Of a stretch of 64,000 nt of DNA, positions 33,276 through 46,652 are shown piece by piece. Origin of the DNA: Lumnitzera littorea (taxonomy: Eukaryota; Streptophyta; Magnoliopsida; Myrtales; Combretaceae); assembly GCA_024138015.1 (NCBI GenBank), contig JAMXBB010000012.1:17723374-17787373 (forward strand). The letters run 5' to 3'. A program made the translations under genes and the position numbers. Numbering within the stretch: the first letter of the stretch is position 1; each line of letters starts with the position of its first letter. A model generated the notes under the pieces. It was not told the DNA's origin and searched no databases. It saw only the letters and a list, made by a program, of their open reading frames with translations.

Positions 33276-35202
33276 ATTATCATCTTTAGTTTAGGTTTTT
33301 ACTATACCTAATTATTCAGGTTTTAAGTCCCTGGTAGTAATCCTCATTTTTAGCTAGGTTCTAATTCAGCTTTTGTTTTGATTTCTAATTCAATCTCTAA
33401 ATTAGGTTCTAATTCAGTTTCTAATTTATGCTTTATTCATAATTCTCAAATGCTTACTGACCTATTCTACATAGTCCAACCACCTCTAACTCGGGTGTAT
33501 GTAGTCTCTAATTCAAGTTCAGATCAACTCCCTAGTGTACTATTATCAACCCTATTTTTGAATCAGGTTCTAATTTAGCTCTTGATTTCATTTTGTTCAT
33601 AAGTCTTAAAAATTCTTTCTAACCTATTTCATAGAGTTTATCTAATTTTAACTCAAGTGAAAATGGCATCGATTCAGTTTCTAATCAATCCCTAATATAT
33701 TAATGGACACCTAAGTTCTGATTTTACTACTGAATTAGCTTCTAATTCGAGGTTACTCCATATTTTAGCATAAATACTCATAAGTTTGGTTTACAATTAG
33801 ATTCAAAGTTCATCATATAACCTATTTCCACTTTAGTTTAAATCAACTCCACTGGACTCCCACATTTAAATACTTTACATACTACATATATGTACACTCT
33901 AAATCCATCATGTTCAAATCCAATGCTCCCAACACCACCAAACTCATCACTCAACATTATAAAATATTATATTTACCCCGTATCAGAATCTAAGCCAATT
34001 ACTTGAAAAATTACTAATTATATGTACATAAATAACCATTTTATTAAGATTTTAGGGCATAAAATTCTAATAAAAATATGAAAAATAGTTTCATAAAAAA
34101 CTTATCATAGAAATTTAATATATATAATAAATTTTTTAAAAGAAAATTTCGAAAGTAAAACAATGACAATATGGTTTTTCGAGAATAAAAGTAAAAACGG
34201 CTCAATTTTTGTGATTTGTTAAGGACGATATATTTCAAAACTTAATTTTATCAAAATAATATTTTTCACAAGAACTACATGTAAAAGTATACAAAAATAC
34301 ATTTTTTTCGTAATTTTCTAACAAATTTTATTATTTTTATTAATTTAAGGAAAATCAATCATATTTGAGGACTTACCGGAAACTGCCATTCTAACCACTA
34401 ACAACAACCCCTTCCTTGTCGATAGCTCCAGATGGGGTAGGTGCTATAGGGTGATGGTGATGGTTTCTTCCCATATCCTAATTTGGTATCGAAACTCCTA
34501 TCTAACCGCTTAGTCTAATATTTTTCTAAAATTTTTCTTAGTTTCCCTCTAACTTTCTAGATACCCTCATTATTGTTCCTATATGCCATAGTGTCTAGCT
34601 GAGCTAAAGGGAAGGTTTTCTGAATTTATAGAGAAGGTTTGAGATTTGGTTAGGTTTTTAATTGTCTTAACACGTGCCACTTTTCTACTAAACTTACTTT
34701 CATGTGTTTGTATCTTCCATTTTCTTTTGGTCAAATCACATGCCAACTTGTCATGCCTCATTCTAGTAAATTCTAGCATAATATACCATTTTATTGAATT
34801 TTTTATTAATTTTTCTATATTTATTTAATATATTTTATGTATTTGAAGTAATTTTTGGTATTTATGTCTATACGTAAATGCATATATAATACAAATAAAT
34901 ATTATTTAAGTTATTTTATGATTTTTAGTATATATAATTTATCTCTAATATTGTATTAATTATTGGAACTCGTTTTATGCATTTTTGATAAATAATAAGT
35001 AAAATATATCTATTTTATAAATATAATTTTTAATTATTTTATTTTTAAAATCCAAACTTATGGGGTTATTTTTACTGATATTCTTAATTTTATTGTAAAA
35101 TTGAAGTTCAATCGGACAACTTACGCGATAACCCTAAATTTTACGAACTAATTCCAAATTGACCAATTGTAATTTGATAACCAATTTTTGTGGGGTCTCA
35201 TA
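33276..35202 (-). mobile_element. Family X LTR copy E, 5' part
   Basis: Continues directly from 15069 once the Tat-type element is removed. On the minus strand it runs from the LTR 5' end (plus-strand GGGGTCTCATA at 35192-35202, cf. GGGGCTCACA) through the TATA box near 34627 and donor-like ACTTAC at 34371-34376. Together with 13991-15069 the copy is about 3.0 kb. Confidence 0.75.
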
Positions 35203-35864
35203 GCAAGCTAGCATTCTTGTTTAATCTTCCTAAGTATGTTTAGAGCCCATCCTTCCCATGAGGAGGGTCATCCAAGCTTTGTCACCATCCTACATATATT
35301 AAAGAGGTTCAACTTGCTTGATTGTTTCGACTTGCCATGACCTCATAAGAGAATAACTTCAAATTCCAACTAATGTCTTCATAGTAGGTCAACAATGCCT
35401 TTAGAGTATGCCTACTCCTACAACAAACTTCCCTATCGACACTACTCTTATGTTATATGCCTAAGTTGAGTAGTACTCCAAATTTACAGACCGTAATAAT
35501 ATGCATACAGGTATATATTATATATATGTATACAACTCTAATATTTTAGAGTCATAAACCATGTGAATGTACGAAATAATAGTGTATTAGCTTTATAATA
35601 TATGATACGGGAGAGTAACCTATGTGCTTAAAACACTTACAACATGTTTAGTAGAAGGAAATGGAATTGCCATTCCCTCCTTATACCTTATGCCTCTTTA
35701 ATTACATTGTTTACTTTAGATTTCCCCTTAGTAATTGAAAGTTAGCCAAATGTTGATTCACCTTAACTATCAAATTCCTATTCTTAGGTATAACATATGA
35801 ATTGTGATTCCCATCCAAAACACCAAGCAACAAGTAAGTGTCATCACACAACGTAGTCAGAAAT
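35203..35864. other. Spacer between LTR copies E and F
   Basis: About 660 bp with no open frame or repeat I recognise. It separates two family X copies of the same orientation, and could be leftover internal sequence of the parent element or older host DNA. Confidence 0.4.
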
Positions 35865-38393
35865 CATAGTAGTTAAAAGTTAGAACTTGCTAGAGAATCT
35901 ATATGGGTATAAGCAATTACAGCTCAGTAAGTTAGGTTGAAGATTTATGAAAGTATAATAAACACAAATAAGGTTATCAAGTAATTAATTATATGTAATG
36001 TAACAAGTAAGTGCCATTACACAATGTGGTCTAGTCTGTTGTGAAATTAGAGTAATTTTACCTACTCTAATCCAGGTTGAAGAGTTTTCATGTTTATGCA
36101 ACAGCTTACAACTAAATGCAGATTTGTGTGATGGAGACACTGCTCCCCCCAAGACTATCTTTCAAACTAATGCCCTCATCTTCATCGAGACTTTTTCTCC
36201 TATCACTTAATTCGGCTAAAGATGAGAAAAAGACTGCTATGCTATTTAGTGCTATCTTTTTCAAAGATGTCAATATTTGGTTGGAGAGTCTTAATGGTTC
36301 TCTAAAGGGTTGCAATGCATGTTTAATTAAGGTATTTAGGTTGATTATGAATAAGTACAGATGAAAGTGATCAAACAATTACACACCATTCTATTCACAT
36401 CAATCACCAAACATAACACAAAATTCAGCATGAAATTAGATATCTAAGCAAATGCGTACATAACTACTTATAAACACACTCAAATACAATCTTAAGTTTC
36501 CAGGTACTTAAAGATAGTACTCCAAAATACGGTGAAGTAAACCCAACTTACTTAGAATCCTTGGTTTGCTCACTCACTTATCGCAGGTTGACTTGTCTTC
36601 GTGTATCTTATAATATAAATACACCTTTAGTATTTATATCTTGATGATATATATATATATATATATATATATATTCTAGGTTATGATTTAACTCTATACT
36701 TCATGTATACATATTATTTATTATCGATTCATTCTAGGTTAATTTAGGATTTGGTTTTCGATTCAGGTTCTAAATCAATTTCAATTTACGAGTATTATAC
36801 ATTCTGAACCTTAATGTGAAATTAATCACATCAAGCTTAAGTATCCTCAATATCACTTTTGATCTTAAATCAGCATTCTAGTCTACTCGGTATACTCTAA
36901 TTCCCATTTGTGTATCGAATTTACTCCCAATGTGATCAAATTTTATATTTTTCCTATAATTACCTAAATTTAAGTTTCATACCAGATTTAATACGTATTA
37001 ATATTATTACTATATTATCCATTTTAATCTAATATTTTATATTTACCATAATTCCAATTCCACATATTATCAAAATTACTTATATTTACTACATAATATC
37101 CCTAATAATCACATCTAATACTCTAAATATCACAATTATCATACTACATCAAATATGAACATCTTGAAATCCCTAATTATATATTAAATCAGTAATTATT
37201 CAATTAATCATTAATTAAACCCAAAAATTCCTAATTATATACATATTTTAAGGGCCTAAAAATCACTTAAAATTTTCGAAAATTAATTTCTAAAAAAAAA
37301 AGGCTTTCTATTCTATATTACTTAAGTAGTCTACACAAAAAAATTGAGTTCAAAACTACAGTCCTAAGGCTATTTAATTCTAAATTGAAATATACTCGGT
37401 TTTGCATTGTTTCTTAAGCACTTTATATTTCTAGATATAATTAAATCTAACCAATATTTTTCCTTAAATTTATATACAATAGAACATCAGAATAATAAAA
37501 TTCATAATTTTCTAGATAAAATTAATAATTTTAATAAATTACATAAAATCAAGTTGAATTTTAGACTCACTTAATTGTTGAACTTTTAGCCACCAGCGAT
37601 AGTCCAAGGGGTGTCGATCGGTCCAAGAAGTGGGTGTGAGATGTAGCGATAGCGGCAGTTTGGTTCTAGTTGGTGGTGGGTTTGTAGGTTCGGTCCAATT
37701 GTCCCTATTGTACAATTTTTTTTGTAATTTTTTTAGAAAACCCTAATGTTTTCTTATTTCAGTCCTCTCTATTTTTCTTACTCTACAAACTATCCAAATG
37801 AGCTTCTAAAAAATTTAGCTATTTATAGAGCTCTTAGAGAATTTTGGTGCATTAATTGGAGTTGACATCTAATTTATCTACTTCCAAATTGACTTTATAA
37901 GTAAGTTAATTTAATTAGTTGAATTTTTTCCTTGTTCCCCCAACTTGCCACAACCTAAATTTGAATCCTTCCCCACTTCTCTGATTTTTCCTTGATTTTT
38001 TTAATGATTTTTTTTATAATTTTCTTTAATTATTTGGCATTTTAGATAATTTCGTATATTTTTACCTATACTAAATACATATGAAGTATAAGTAAAAATT
38101 CTTAAATATTATTTATGTTATTTTATAATTTTTAGTATGCACGTAATTTATTTCTAGCTATTTGTTAGTTATCGAAACTCATTTTATACGTTTTCGATAA
38201 ATAATAGGTAATTTACTTAAAATTTGATATTATAATATTCTATTATTTTATTACTTATTTTCTTAAATTTAAACTTATGGGATCACTTTTACTAATATTT
38301 CTAGTTTTGTTTTATAATTTAGGCTCGATCAAATTTTTTAACCGATCACTCTAAACTTTGTGCATTAAGTCTGATCCTACAATTATAGGACTT
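35865..38393 (-). mobile_element. Family X LTR fragment F
   Basis: Reverse-complement copy close to LTR A. It covers the interval from the acceptor-like site (plus-strand CT at 35899-35900) to near the 5' terminus (GGACTTGCCCC near 38388), and lacks the last 0.4 kb. TATA near 37828, donor-like ACTCAC 37565-37570 and exon-like segment 36552-36606 are kept. It contains an (AT)n run at 36647-36674. Confidence 0.75.
36647..36674. repeat. (AT)14 microsatellite
   Basis: Uninterrupted AT dinucleotide run inside LTR F, absent from the other family X copies. Confidence 0.9.
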
Positions 38394-39281
38394 GCCCCTG
38401 AACCAAAATTCAAACCTCATCTAACATTCTCAAAAGTAAAATTGACCTGCCCAACTACATCTACAAGCTCCATCACATTCAACTTGTCATAACCTAAATC
38501 TTTGGATCAAAATGGGAAAGAACCTAAACCTGGCTTCGTTACTCTCCTTCCTCTTCTATCCTTTTCACTACCTCAATCTCTTATGACCGTTTTCTCATTG
38601 CACACTCATCGATCGTTGTTACTGGTTTACGCGAGATGGTCAGTGTAAGACACTTCTCAGAGTAGGCCGTTGTGCCAAGAGACACTAGTCATGGTTATCT
38701 TCATGCTGAGTTCCATGATTTCCTCCAAGATCAAGGTTAGGGTTTTAATGGGGAAGTTTTGGGAGATTGGGGCTAAGGTTTTGCGATGAAGAGAAATGAT
38801 GATGGAGACTTTGTCTTTTCTAATGTGGACCTTTCAATTCAATAAGGAGGTATTGTAGACAATTGTGCTAAGGCATGTGGTTGGTGGTGCTATTATCGTG
38901 TTTGTCGATAGTGGAAGCTAGAGCTTGCTAGGTTTGATGAAGAAGGATTTTTGTGTGTGTGCTACATTTTTATTTTTTTCAACAAGTTTATTTTTTTATT
39001 TTTATTAGCTTTTATGTAGGGGTAATTTTTGTATTTTAATTAGCTATTTGATCTCATAATGTAAAGTAAATAAAGTAATATAAATTCTATTACATTGTAA
39101 TAGGTATTAAACCTTTAGTTCATTCCCGATAAATTCTAATTCGATTCCTCATTTATTACATTTAGTGAACTACATGTTGTTATTAGATACCCAAGATCCT
39201 TAGGCCAAAGTCATTTGTTTAGAAGGCAAAACATATAGAGTTAAGAATACAGTTGTATCGAATACCTTAAGCTTAATAATA
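38394..39281. other. Intergenic DNA, no gene recognised
   Basis: All frames are short. The 38500-38960 part is less AT-rich than its surroundings but shows no motif I can name. Confidence 0.5.
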
Positions 39282-39289
39282 ATATAGAT

Positions 39290-40242
39290 TAGGGGTGTAT
39301 ACAGTTTGGTTGGGTAATGATTTGTCCCCAAACCTAACCATAAGGTTCAATTTATAAATCCTTTGAACCTTACAATAATGGTTTAGTCCATATGATTAAT
39401 AGTTCAACCATTTTTGTAAGAAGATGAAAAGATTGTGGTATAAATTCAAAATATATATTGGTGCACATTGTTGTGAAATCCTTCAATTTATCCATTGGTG
39501 GCATTGAAACGGTTTGAGGTGGGACTGAGTTTTTTAGATTTACAAATTACTAAAGATCCTTTATTAATCCATTTTCGAGGATGTTGATTACATGCATGTA
39601 GAATAGTAACTTGGCTTCACTAACCTAAAGAAAGGTAAGTCTATCTCTATTTGAGCAAACATTTTTTATTTTCTTATTCATAAGTAAACTAATGATTAAA
39701 ACCATCCTTCTTTCAATTTTTCACATTATAAGCATGTATGTATCTTCCATTTAAAGTTATTATAGTGAAAGCATGCATAATTTGATATTTAAATTATTCG
39801 ATTGTTTTGGCCTAAAGGAAAAAAAAAAAATTATTCAACTCAATGGAAGCAACAGGGTAATAGATGCAACTACTTTAACCTTTATATGAAGAGGCACTAA
39901 CATAATGATATGGATATGCTTGCATATCAACATTTCAATGTCCTGCCATCAAAATCCATAGCTTAGTAAGATTACCATCCCTTAATGAAAATTGAAACAA
40001 AAGGAAATCTCAATATAAAGGACATAAGTAAAAGGAAGTGAAGGTTACGACTCAATAGCTTTCTTTATGTCTTTTTCTTAACATGTTTACAATTCAATTC
40101 GTTCAGTTTTTCTACTTGAATCAAACCATGAATTGATATACTTAATCTAAACCAAACCATATTAAATAAAAAAAAAAAAGAATTTTTGGTTTAGTTCAGT
40201 ATGGTCCGATTCACTATTCAGTTAGATTTTTACTAATCCTTA
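39290..40242. mobile_element. hAT-like non-autonomous element, 953 bp
   Basis: Starts TAGGGGTGTATA and ends ...TACTAATCCTTA, weakly inverted. Flanked by the 8-bp repeat ATATAGAT (39282-39289) / ATATAGAC (40243-40250), 7 of 8 identical, the size expected for hAT elements. AAACC/GGTTT blocks occur near both ends. No transposase frame. The weak terminal repeats make this less sure than the element at 43429. Confidence 0.5.
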
Positions 40243-40250
40243 ATATAGAC

Positions 40251-43200
40251 TACTTGTTTGGATTTAATACACTCCAAGGTTCAAAGGACAACCCAAGCAT
40301 AATGTGCAACTAACATAGACCACAAATAGGTATTCAAGGTTCAAATGAATTTAAGAAAATAACATGTAAACTGGGTTTTAAAATGTGAATGTAAATGGAT
40401 ATCACATACTAAACACAAATACGGTCAGAGGTTATAGTTGAAAATAAGTTTCGATGTAACTCACGAAAACCCTAATCAAGCTTATGGGGGTTCTAATGGG
40501 GTAGACACGATAAACTATCAAACCAAAAGAAGGTTCACCACAATCTTGAAGAAGATTGATAAGAAATCTGAAGGGATTAAAGAGTAATAAGGATACTCAA
40601 TAATCAGCTTGGAGAAGCTTTAGTAAGCAACTCATGAGAAGACAGGAAAGATAAGTGTATTCTTCACTATTGAATAATCTAAGTTTAGCTACTCCTTACA
40701 AATAATATTATTTATAATAAATCCTAAAATTCTAGTTGTGAAACTGTAAATAATTATAGGACCTTAAACTCTAAAGATTAAGCCCATAAACTAAAAATAA
40801 TATGTACAAAATTGTAGGTTTTCAATAGGAAGGTTAGCATATAGGTCATTTGAGCTGTTTTGGAATATATCGATTCCAAATTGGATTAGATTACCATATA
40901 GGTGTTCGAGTTGGAACTAAAGTTGCTATAGCCCTACTATGCTTAGCTGAGCTTCCAGTAAGGTTGGTCTATAGTTGCCGAACTCGAAGATTAGTCAACA
41001 AAATGTACTGGGTCACTTGCCAAGTTGGTTTCCTTCCCTAAAACCTCAGTTGGTTAGACCCCGGATTCCTTAGAGGTTAGTGGCATCTCTACCTCTCTTG
41101 TCCTTGCCATTTTAATTTCTTCCTTTTTGTAGGCCTTTTCCTCTTAACTTAGCCTTAGGGAAAATAGGTCGATCTTGGCCTAGGACAAGTTAGTCATGGC
41201 TTAGAGGAGGTCGAAGGTCGATTCCTATCATGATTAGTGATAGCATTTAAGTGATTAAGATGAACATTTAGGATGTTATGGAGTTTTATCTTGACAGGCT
41301 CGAGATAGGGTCCTTTAAAAGTAGTTAGCTCGAATTAAACGATTATCGGTAGGCTCATATACTTGGTGGGTCCATTCAAGGGCATGTATCTTGTAAAAGC
41401 TCAATGCATAAACCTTAAAAAGTTTTGATTGATACTATTAGTCTATATAAAGATGATTAAACGGTGATTGTTCATTGCCAAACTCTTCAAATATCACCTA
41501 GTTCATCACTTTTAGGAATAATTAACCAACTACTAAGCTTCAAAGCTTATAGATTAAATAGAGATGAGAAGATCAAGAAATTCTTTAATTGTCACACATG
41601 CGAGTGAGCTTGCTAAGACTATTTGATGCTCTTCTTAAAGGTTTCCTTGCTTGATCCTAACTGAAGTCATAATCTTAAGTTGCCTTATTCCTCTAGCATT
41701 ACATCAAATGTACGATCTGTATTACATGCACATGAAATATATTTGACAAACCCAACCTCTACAAATATTATGGTGTAAAATATATAGTTATATATCACAT
41801 AACATGTAAAGTATGTATAAATTTACAATGCATATATATTACTTAGTTATATGCTTGTTATGATATGTTATATGGTAGTATAATATATGTTTATACATTA
41901 TATATGAGCACATTATATGTTTTATATCATAAATTATTGTCATATTGCTTTAACTTAACAGTGGTTAATAATTAAAGTCAATAAGTGATTAATTAGCCTT
42001 TTTTTAATCACTTGCCTAAAAAAATTTTTAGTCATGTGAACTTGATGATCAATATCTTGGCTATATAAATTAGTAATGGTTTTATTCTACAATCCTTTTA
42101 GGACTTTTCTCACTCAGGGTTTTAGAAAACTCCCACTTAAAAACATGCTATCTTCGTTGTGTTATCTTATAGTCATGCTTGGATTTTTCCCTTTTTTTGA
42201 ACGAGATTTAATTTGATCTTACCATCCTAAACATGAATATGAAGATTCAAAAAACACAAATTAATGAATATTTTAAGATCCGATCCAATAAATATAGGAC
42301 CACTAGTTTCTACCTTTATTTGTTCTCGAATCGTCCAATTACTAGAAAGGGGTTGGATCTGTGATGCCCTAATCTAAAAATAGTCAATAGCTAGGTTACA
42401 AAATGATTGATAGGCTTTTTTTTTTTGTTTTTAACCTATCTTGTTCAAAATTTTCCAATTAGTATTTAAATGATATTTAATTCCTTAATCTTATAAATCA
42501 TTACTAGCTTTTAGTTTACACAATCTACCTAAGACTTGTCTTACTTAGAGTTTATATTACAAATATAAACGTTGTGCTATGTATATCACTGTAATTAAAG
42601 TTAAAATTATGTGTCAATTTTGGATTAATTTTCAAAATTTATCTAAATAGCTAGTTTATGCATTAAAGTTTTTTGTGTTGAATGTATAATGCACCAATAT
42701 GATATGTATACATGCACACATACATGTATAATGCAATGTAACAAATAGGAGATCTTTTTTTATTGATGATTTTTTTAAATCGAATTGATTTTAATACTTT
42801 CTTCTTAAGGTTGTGAGATATTTAAAGAAGGGTTAAATATTTAGAAAACGGTTTTATGATTTTTCTTCAATTTAGTAAAATCTACATTTTTATTGTGTTT
42901 ATTATTGGTTAATGTATTGAAAGAAAATTTGAATATTGATCTATGTAGTTTTTCTATATACAATTTTTAGAATACGCATCACAAGTATAATTTCCTACTA
43001 GTATATTTACTATACCTTATGCTACATACATAAGCATAAGGCATTGCGAATGATACCGGCTCTGTATTATGGGTAAGGATAATTATCATTTTGCATTAAA
43101 TCAAGATATAACCAATTGCTTATAAACATAGTTTGGGTAAGACAATACTCACCACAAAAGATTGTGTAACCATCACCTCTATGCTTATTCCATAGTATAT

Positions 43201-43420
43201 GATTTTGGTTATGATAAAATAGGGAATTCCTTTTTAAGAGCTTATTCAATAATTCCCATAAAAGGTAATTATTTTTCCAATTTGAAAGCACTTGAAAGTG
43301 GCCAAAACGAACTTTAGAGTTAATAGCTCCTATTCTTTAACTTTCGACAGAAAAAAAAAAAAGAATAACATGCTTAACGAATCATAATTTTTTCAATATC
43401 AAGGACGTTGCCTTAACAAT
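40251..43420. other. Intergenic DNA, no gene recognised
   Basis: AT-rich, with scattered short frames (the longest recognisable ones are under 75 codons and match nothing I know). 41700-41960 is rich in ATAT-type repeats. I see no RNA gene or domain here. Confidence 0.5.
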
Positions 43421-43428
43421 ATTTGAAT

Positions 43429-43760
43429 TAGAGGTGTATAAGTGAGCTTTAACTTGCGAATCAACTCATTTAACCCACTTTTTAAACAAGTTTGGGTTGT
43501 TTTTTTGGCCCTTTTAAAAGTGAGCTAAATGAGTCCAGCTTATTTAACTTGTGAGTCAAAATGGACCGGTTTGGATCAGCCTGTTTAATACATTCATACT
43601 TGAGGCTCGTGAGTCAGTCCGTTTAACCTGTTTTTTAAATAGCTTAGGCTGAAGTTTTTTTACCTGTTTAAAAGTGGGTTAAATGAGCTCGATCCATTTA
43701 ACTCACAAGCCAAAGTAGTTCGAACCGGGTTAACCCGTTTAATTTACTTGCATACCTCTA
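43429..43760. mobile_element. hAT-type MITE, 332 bp
   Basis: Terminal repeats TAGAGGTGTATAAGT (43429-43443) and ACTTGCATACCTCTA (43746-43760) match at 12 of 15 positions when inverted. The 8-bp target duplications ATTTGAAT (43421-43428) and ATTCGAAT (43761-43768) match at 7 of 8. Inside, two similar halves of about 165 bp, each with CCxTTTAACxC and TTTTAAAAGTGxG/TTTAAAAGTGGG blocks, stand in tandem. Too short to encode a transposase. Confidence 0.8.
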
Positions 43761-43768
43761 ATTCGAAT

Positions 43769-45199
43769 GATCTAGGATTACTTTCATTTACACTTTGCTG
43801 ATAATTTTCAAAAGAAATATGTTATATGAGACTTTATCTCTTTATTCAATTGTCCACCATTGCTTGAAGGCTTTCCTTATAAGTTGGATATGGAGAATTT
43901 ATGGTTTATTTATTTGACTTTATAAGAATTATATAAAAAAAGGATTCATTTCTATTAGTGCATTAGTATCTTGATTGGTGTAATAATTGTGAACCGAGTA
44001 ACTGTAATATTTTTTTTAACCTAATTACTTTCTAAAATGAAATAAATATGGAATAGAAAAGTCATTTTTTTGAGAATGATTGTTATAAGGAATAGATTAA
44101 GGTTTTATTTGAATATTTATTTCTTGTAGATTTTTATTTCATAAAGTACTTATTATAGTATCTACTTTACTCGCATTAAGTTGGGAATAACTAAAAACAT
44201 CAATTTGGCCTTATTTGGTCATTTTGAAAAATAACAAAAAATTGTTTAATTATGGCACTAATAAGGTACAATGGTTATACCGTTTAAACTTTCTATTTTC
44301 TCTGTAGAGGGAATAGGAAGTCCATAATTTCTTAGGTAACAACTGTCCACTTGCTATGGAAATAGAAAAGTCTACAGGAATTAAATTCAGCTTATCTATT
44401 TTTTTAATAAATAAGGAAAGTTGAGAGGGAATCTTCCAAATAAACAAGCTTTATAAGAATAATTATTTTTTACTTTTTTAAACATATTTTTAGCATCTCT
44501 TCATGAGACCTAAAAGAGTTATAAAAAAATTGTTTCTATTCCAAGTAGATTACCACTTTTTATTTTTGAATCCATAATAACATTGCTAATTATCCAATAA
44601 TATTTGATATCTTCATTCTTAGGTATATGGGGGTCTCCTATATGGCATAGGTAAATTCTATCCTACATAAGTGGATAGGTCCACTATAAGTTTTTTATCC
44701 GGGCGGCTGTCTTCTTCTATTTCTTGGCCAACTAGTAATGGAAGTGTTTTTCCCTTTTCATGGAAATAATCTAAAAGCACTCTTCGAGACTTACTATCAC
44801 TTTTATTACATAACCTTTATTTAGTCTACTTTCCCTTCGAGGGTTTCTTTTTAGTTTGAATAAATCCTAAGATTTTATCAAACTATTCACCATCGACTTG
44901 TAGTTTTTTATTTCTTAGTGATATGTTTTGTTCATGGAATGTAATAAGTGGGAATAAAAGAATAAAGTAATAATATTGATAAATTTAAATATATGTTAAA
45001 AACTAGAAAAAATAGTTACTCATTTAATTTTTAAAAATAATTGTAATTTTTCATCTTATAGTAAGATTTTGTAAAATAATTATTTAGTTAACTAAATATA
45101 GGAATACATGAATATGGAGGAATAATTAATTTATTCCGCTATTATAAAATCATCTACGGGGATAATTAGAATTGCAATTGCATTTTAAACTTATTCTTA
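43769..45199. other. Upstream intergenic DNA of the CIP73-like gene
   Basis: No gene found. The stretch 44590-44950 has a base composition and look unlike the surrounding AT-rich DNA and resembles organelle-type sequence, but I could not match it to any plastid or mitochondrial gene. No clear TATA box was found near 45170. Confidence 0.4.
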
Positions 45200-45544
45200 G
45201 CAAAACCGAATCACTTTTCTGGCTCCGATTACTTCAGACGGCCCAATACATCCGGCTTCGCTAAATGGTATCGTCCATTCTTCGGTCGGCTCTTCCCTGT
45301 TGAGCAAATACGAAACCTCAAATACGACACAACCACCGAGGCGAGCCATCCAGATTCTTCTAGAATTTGCAATCCCAATCCCGGCTGTTTTCTCGAGTCA
45401 GGCCCTCGTAGCATTTTCCCGACAACGAGACGACGACTTAATCTTTGGAAGTCACCTTGTGGACACCCTACACTCTCTCTCTTTTCAATCCTGCAAAACA
45501 AATCCCCCCCCCTATATTCACTTTCATTTTGCTCCCGAATTTAC
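45200..45544 (+). other. Probable 5' UTR exon of the CIP73-like gene
   Basis: A GC-richer, CT-rich stretch (CTCTCTCTC, CCCCCCCC) typical of plant 5' leaders, ending at a possible donor TTAC|GTATTG (45545). The acceptor of the next exon is clear (TTTGTCTTTCAG, AG at 46521-46522). Transcription start and donor are guesses from sequence. Confidence 0.35.
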
Positions 45545-46522
45545 GTATTGTTCTGGCTCTCTATCTTTCTTTTTCTTTTTCTTGTGTGATCGATTTGTAT
45601 TATGTGTTTGCGTTCTGTGTTTCTGTTATTTATGATGTTTGGTTGTTAGATTTGACTATCTTGGAAGTAGTTGTTGATTAAATTATTCAAACGTTATGAT
45701 TCTTTTGGGGGAAACCCTAAAAAGGAGTCCCTTTTTCTATAAATGGAGCAGTAGAATGCAAGTTTAGGGATAACGTGTTGCTTGGGCACTTATTAAAACA
45801 AAATGGAATGATCTTTCAAATTTTCTAAGCTTGATGATACACTTTACGTTTGATTACACACTTTGCCTGAACCAGATGCATGAAACCGGGCACCCGTAAT
45901 ATTATTTCCTTTTGACATTTTAGTTTGATTTGCTATTTTAAGCTGAAGTATTTGCCAATGTTATCTGGTTATGCTTGAATTGCATGTGCAAATTAATTAA
46001 CTGTTACCCACTATCCAACTGTAAAAAAAAGGTGGACTTTATGAGCGAAGTTTTGCTACCACGGGAAGGGGAAATGACTTATCTGTTACCTTACGTAAAA
46101 GAAACATTGCTGCATTCGTATTTATGGTTTGACCCATGGTAACTCTGGCTAGGACCTTGTAATTATTATAAAGATTACAAATTATACAGTTGAGTTACTA
46201 AATGAATGATCTGAATCACTACGCAAGAGAATGAAATAACAAATATTGAAAATGTAGTTCATCGGACATCAGAAGGTCCCTTAGAGTTTTATTTTTCGAA
46301 TCATGAAGCTCCTCCTTCGTTTGTTGATGTTTCCTGTGCTTTTATTGTTGGTAGATGCTGAGATAAAGTTGCTTTTCATTATTTTTAATGAAACAATGCT
46401 ATGGTTTAGGTATCTTCGTGGTTGATATTTGTGAAAGTTTAGTTTGTAACTGTTACTCACTTTTTTCGAATTTGTGTCAAGCAGTTTTATTAATAAGTAA
46501 TTATGATTTATTTGTCTTTCAG

Positions 46523-46652
46523 TTGCCACCCAAATAGGATGGCTGAACAATTGGGCAATGAGGGTTCTTCCAGTACCAGCAGTGGTTCAAATCTTAAGCT
46601 GAATATTAAGACTCTAGATTCACGCATCTTCCAGTTTGAAGTGGAAAGAAAT
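46523..46652 (+). CDS. CIP73-like coding exon 1 (with 16 nt of 5' UTR)
   Basis: Acceptor AG at 46521-46522; ATG at 46539 opens MAEQLGNEG. Residues 1-38, the first strands of the ubiquitin-like fold. Donor GTGAGC at 46653, phase 0. Confidence 0.9.

Noticed and set aside
40450..41050. Possible copia LTR or gene fragment
   Set aside because: No TG...CA ends, no TSD and no domain could be found.
43067..43291. 74-codon minus-strand frame
   Set aside because: No recognisable motif, no splice context, AT-rich intergenic setting.
45229..45635. Open frames of 90 and 111 codons near the start of the gene
   Set aside because: They fall in the probable 5' UTR and have no conserved motif; the clear protein start is 46539.
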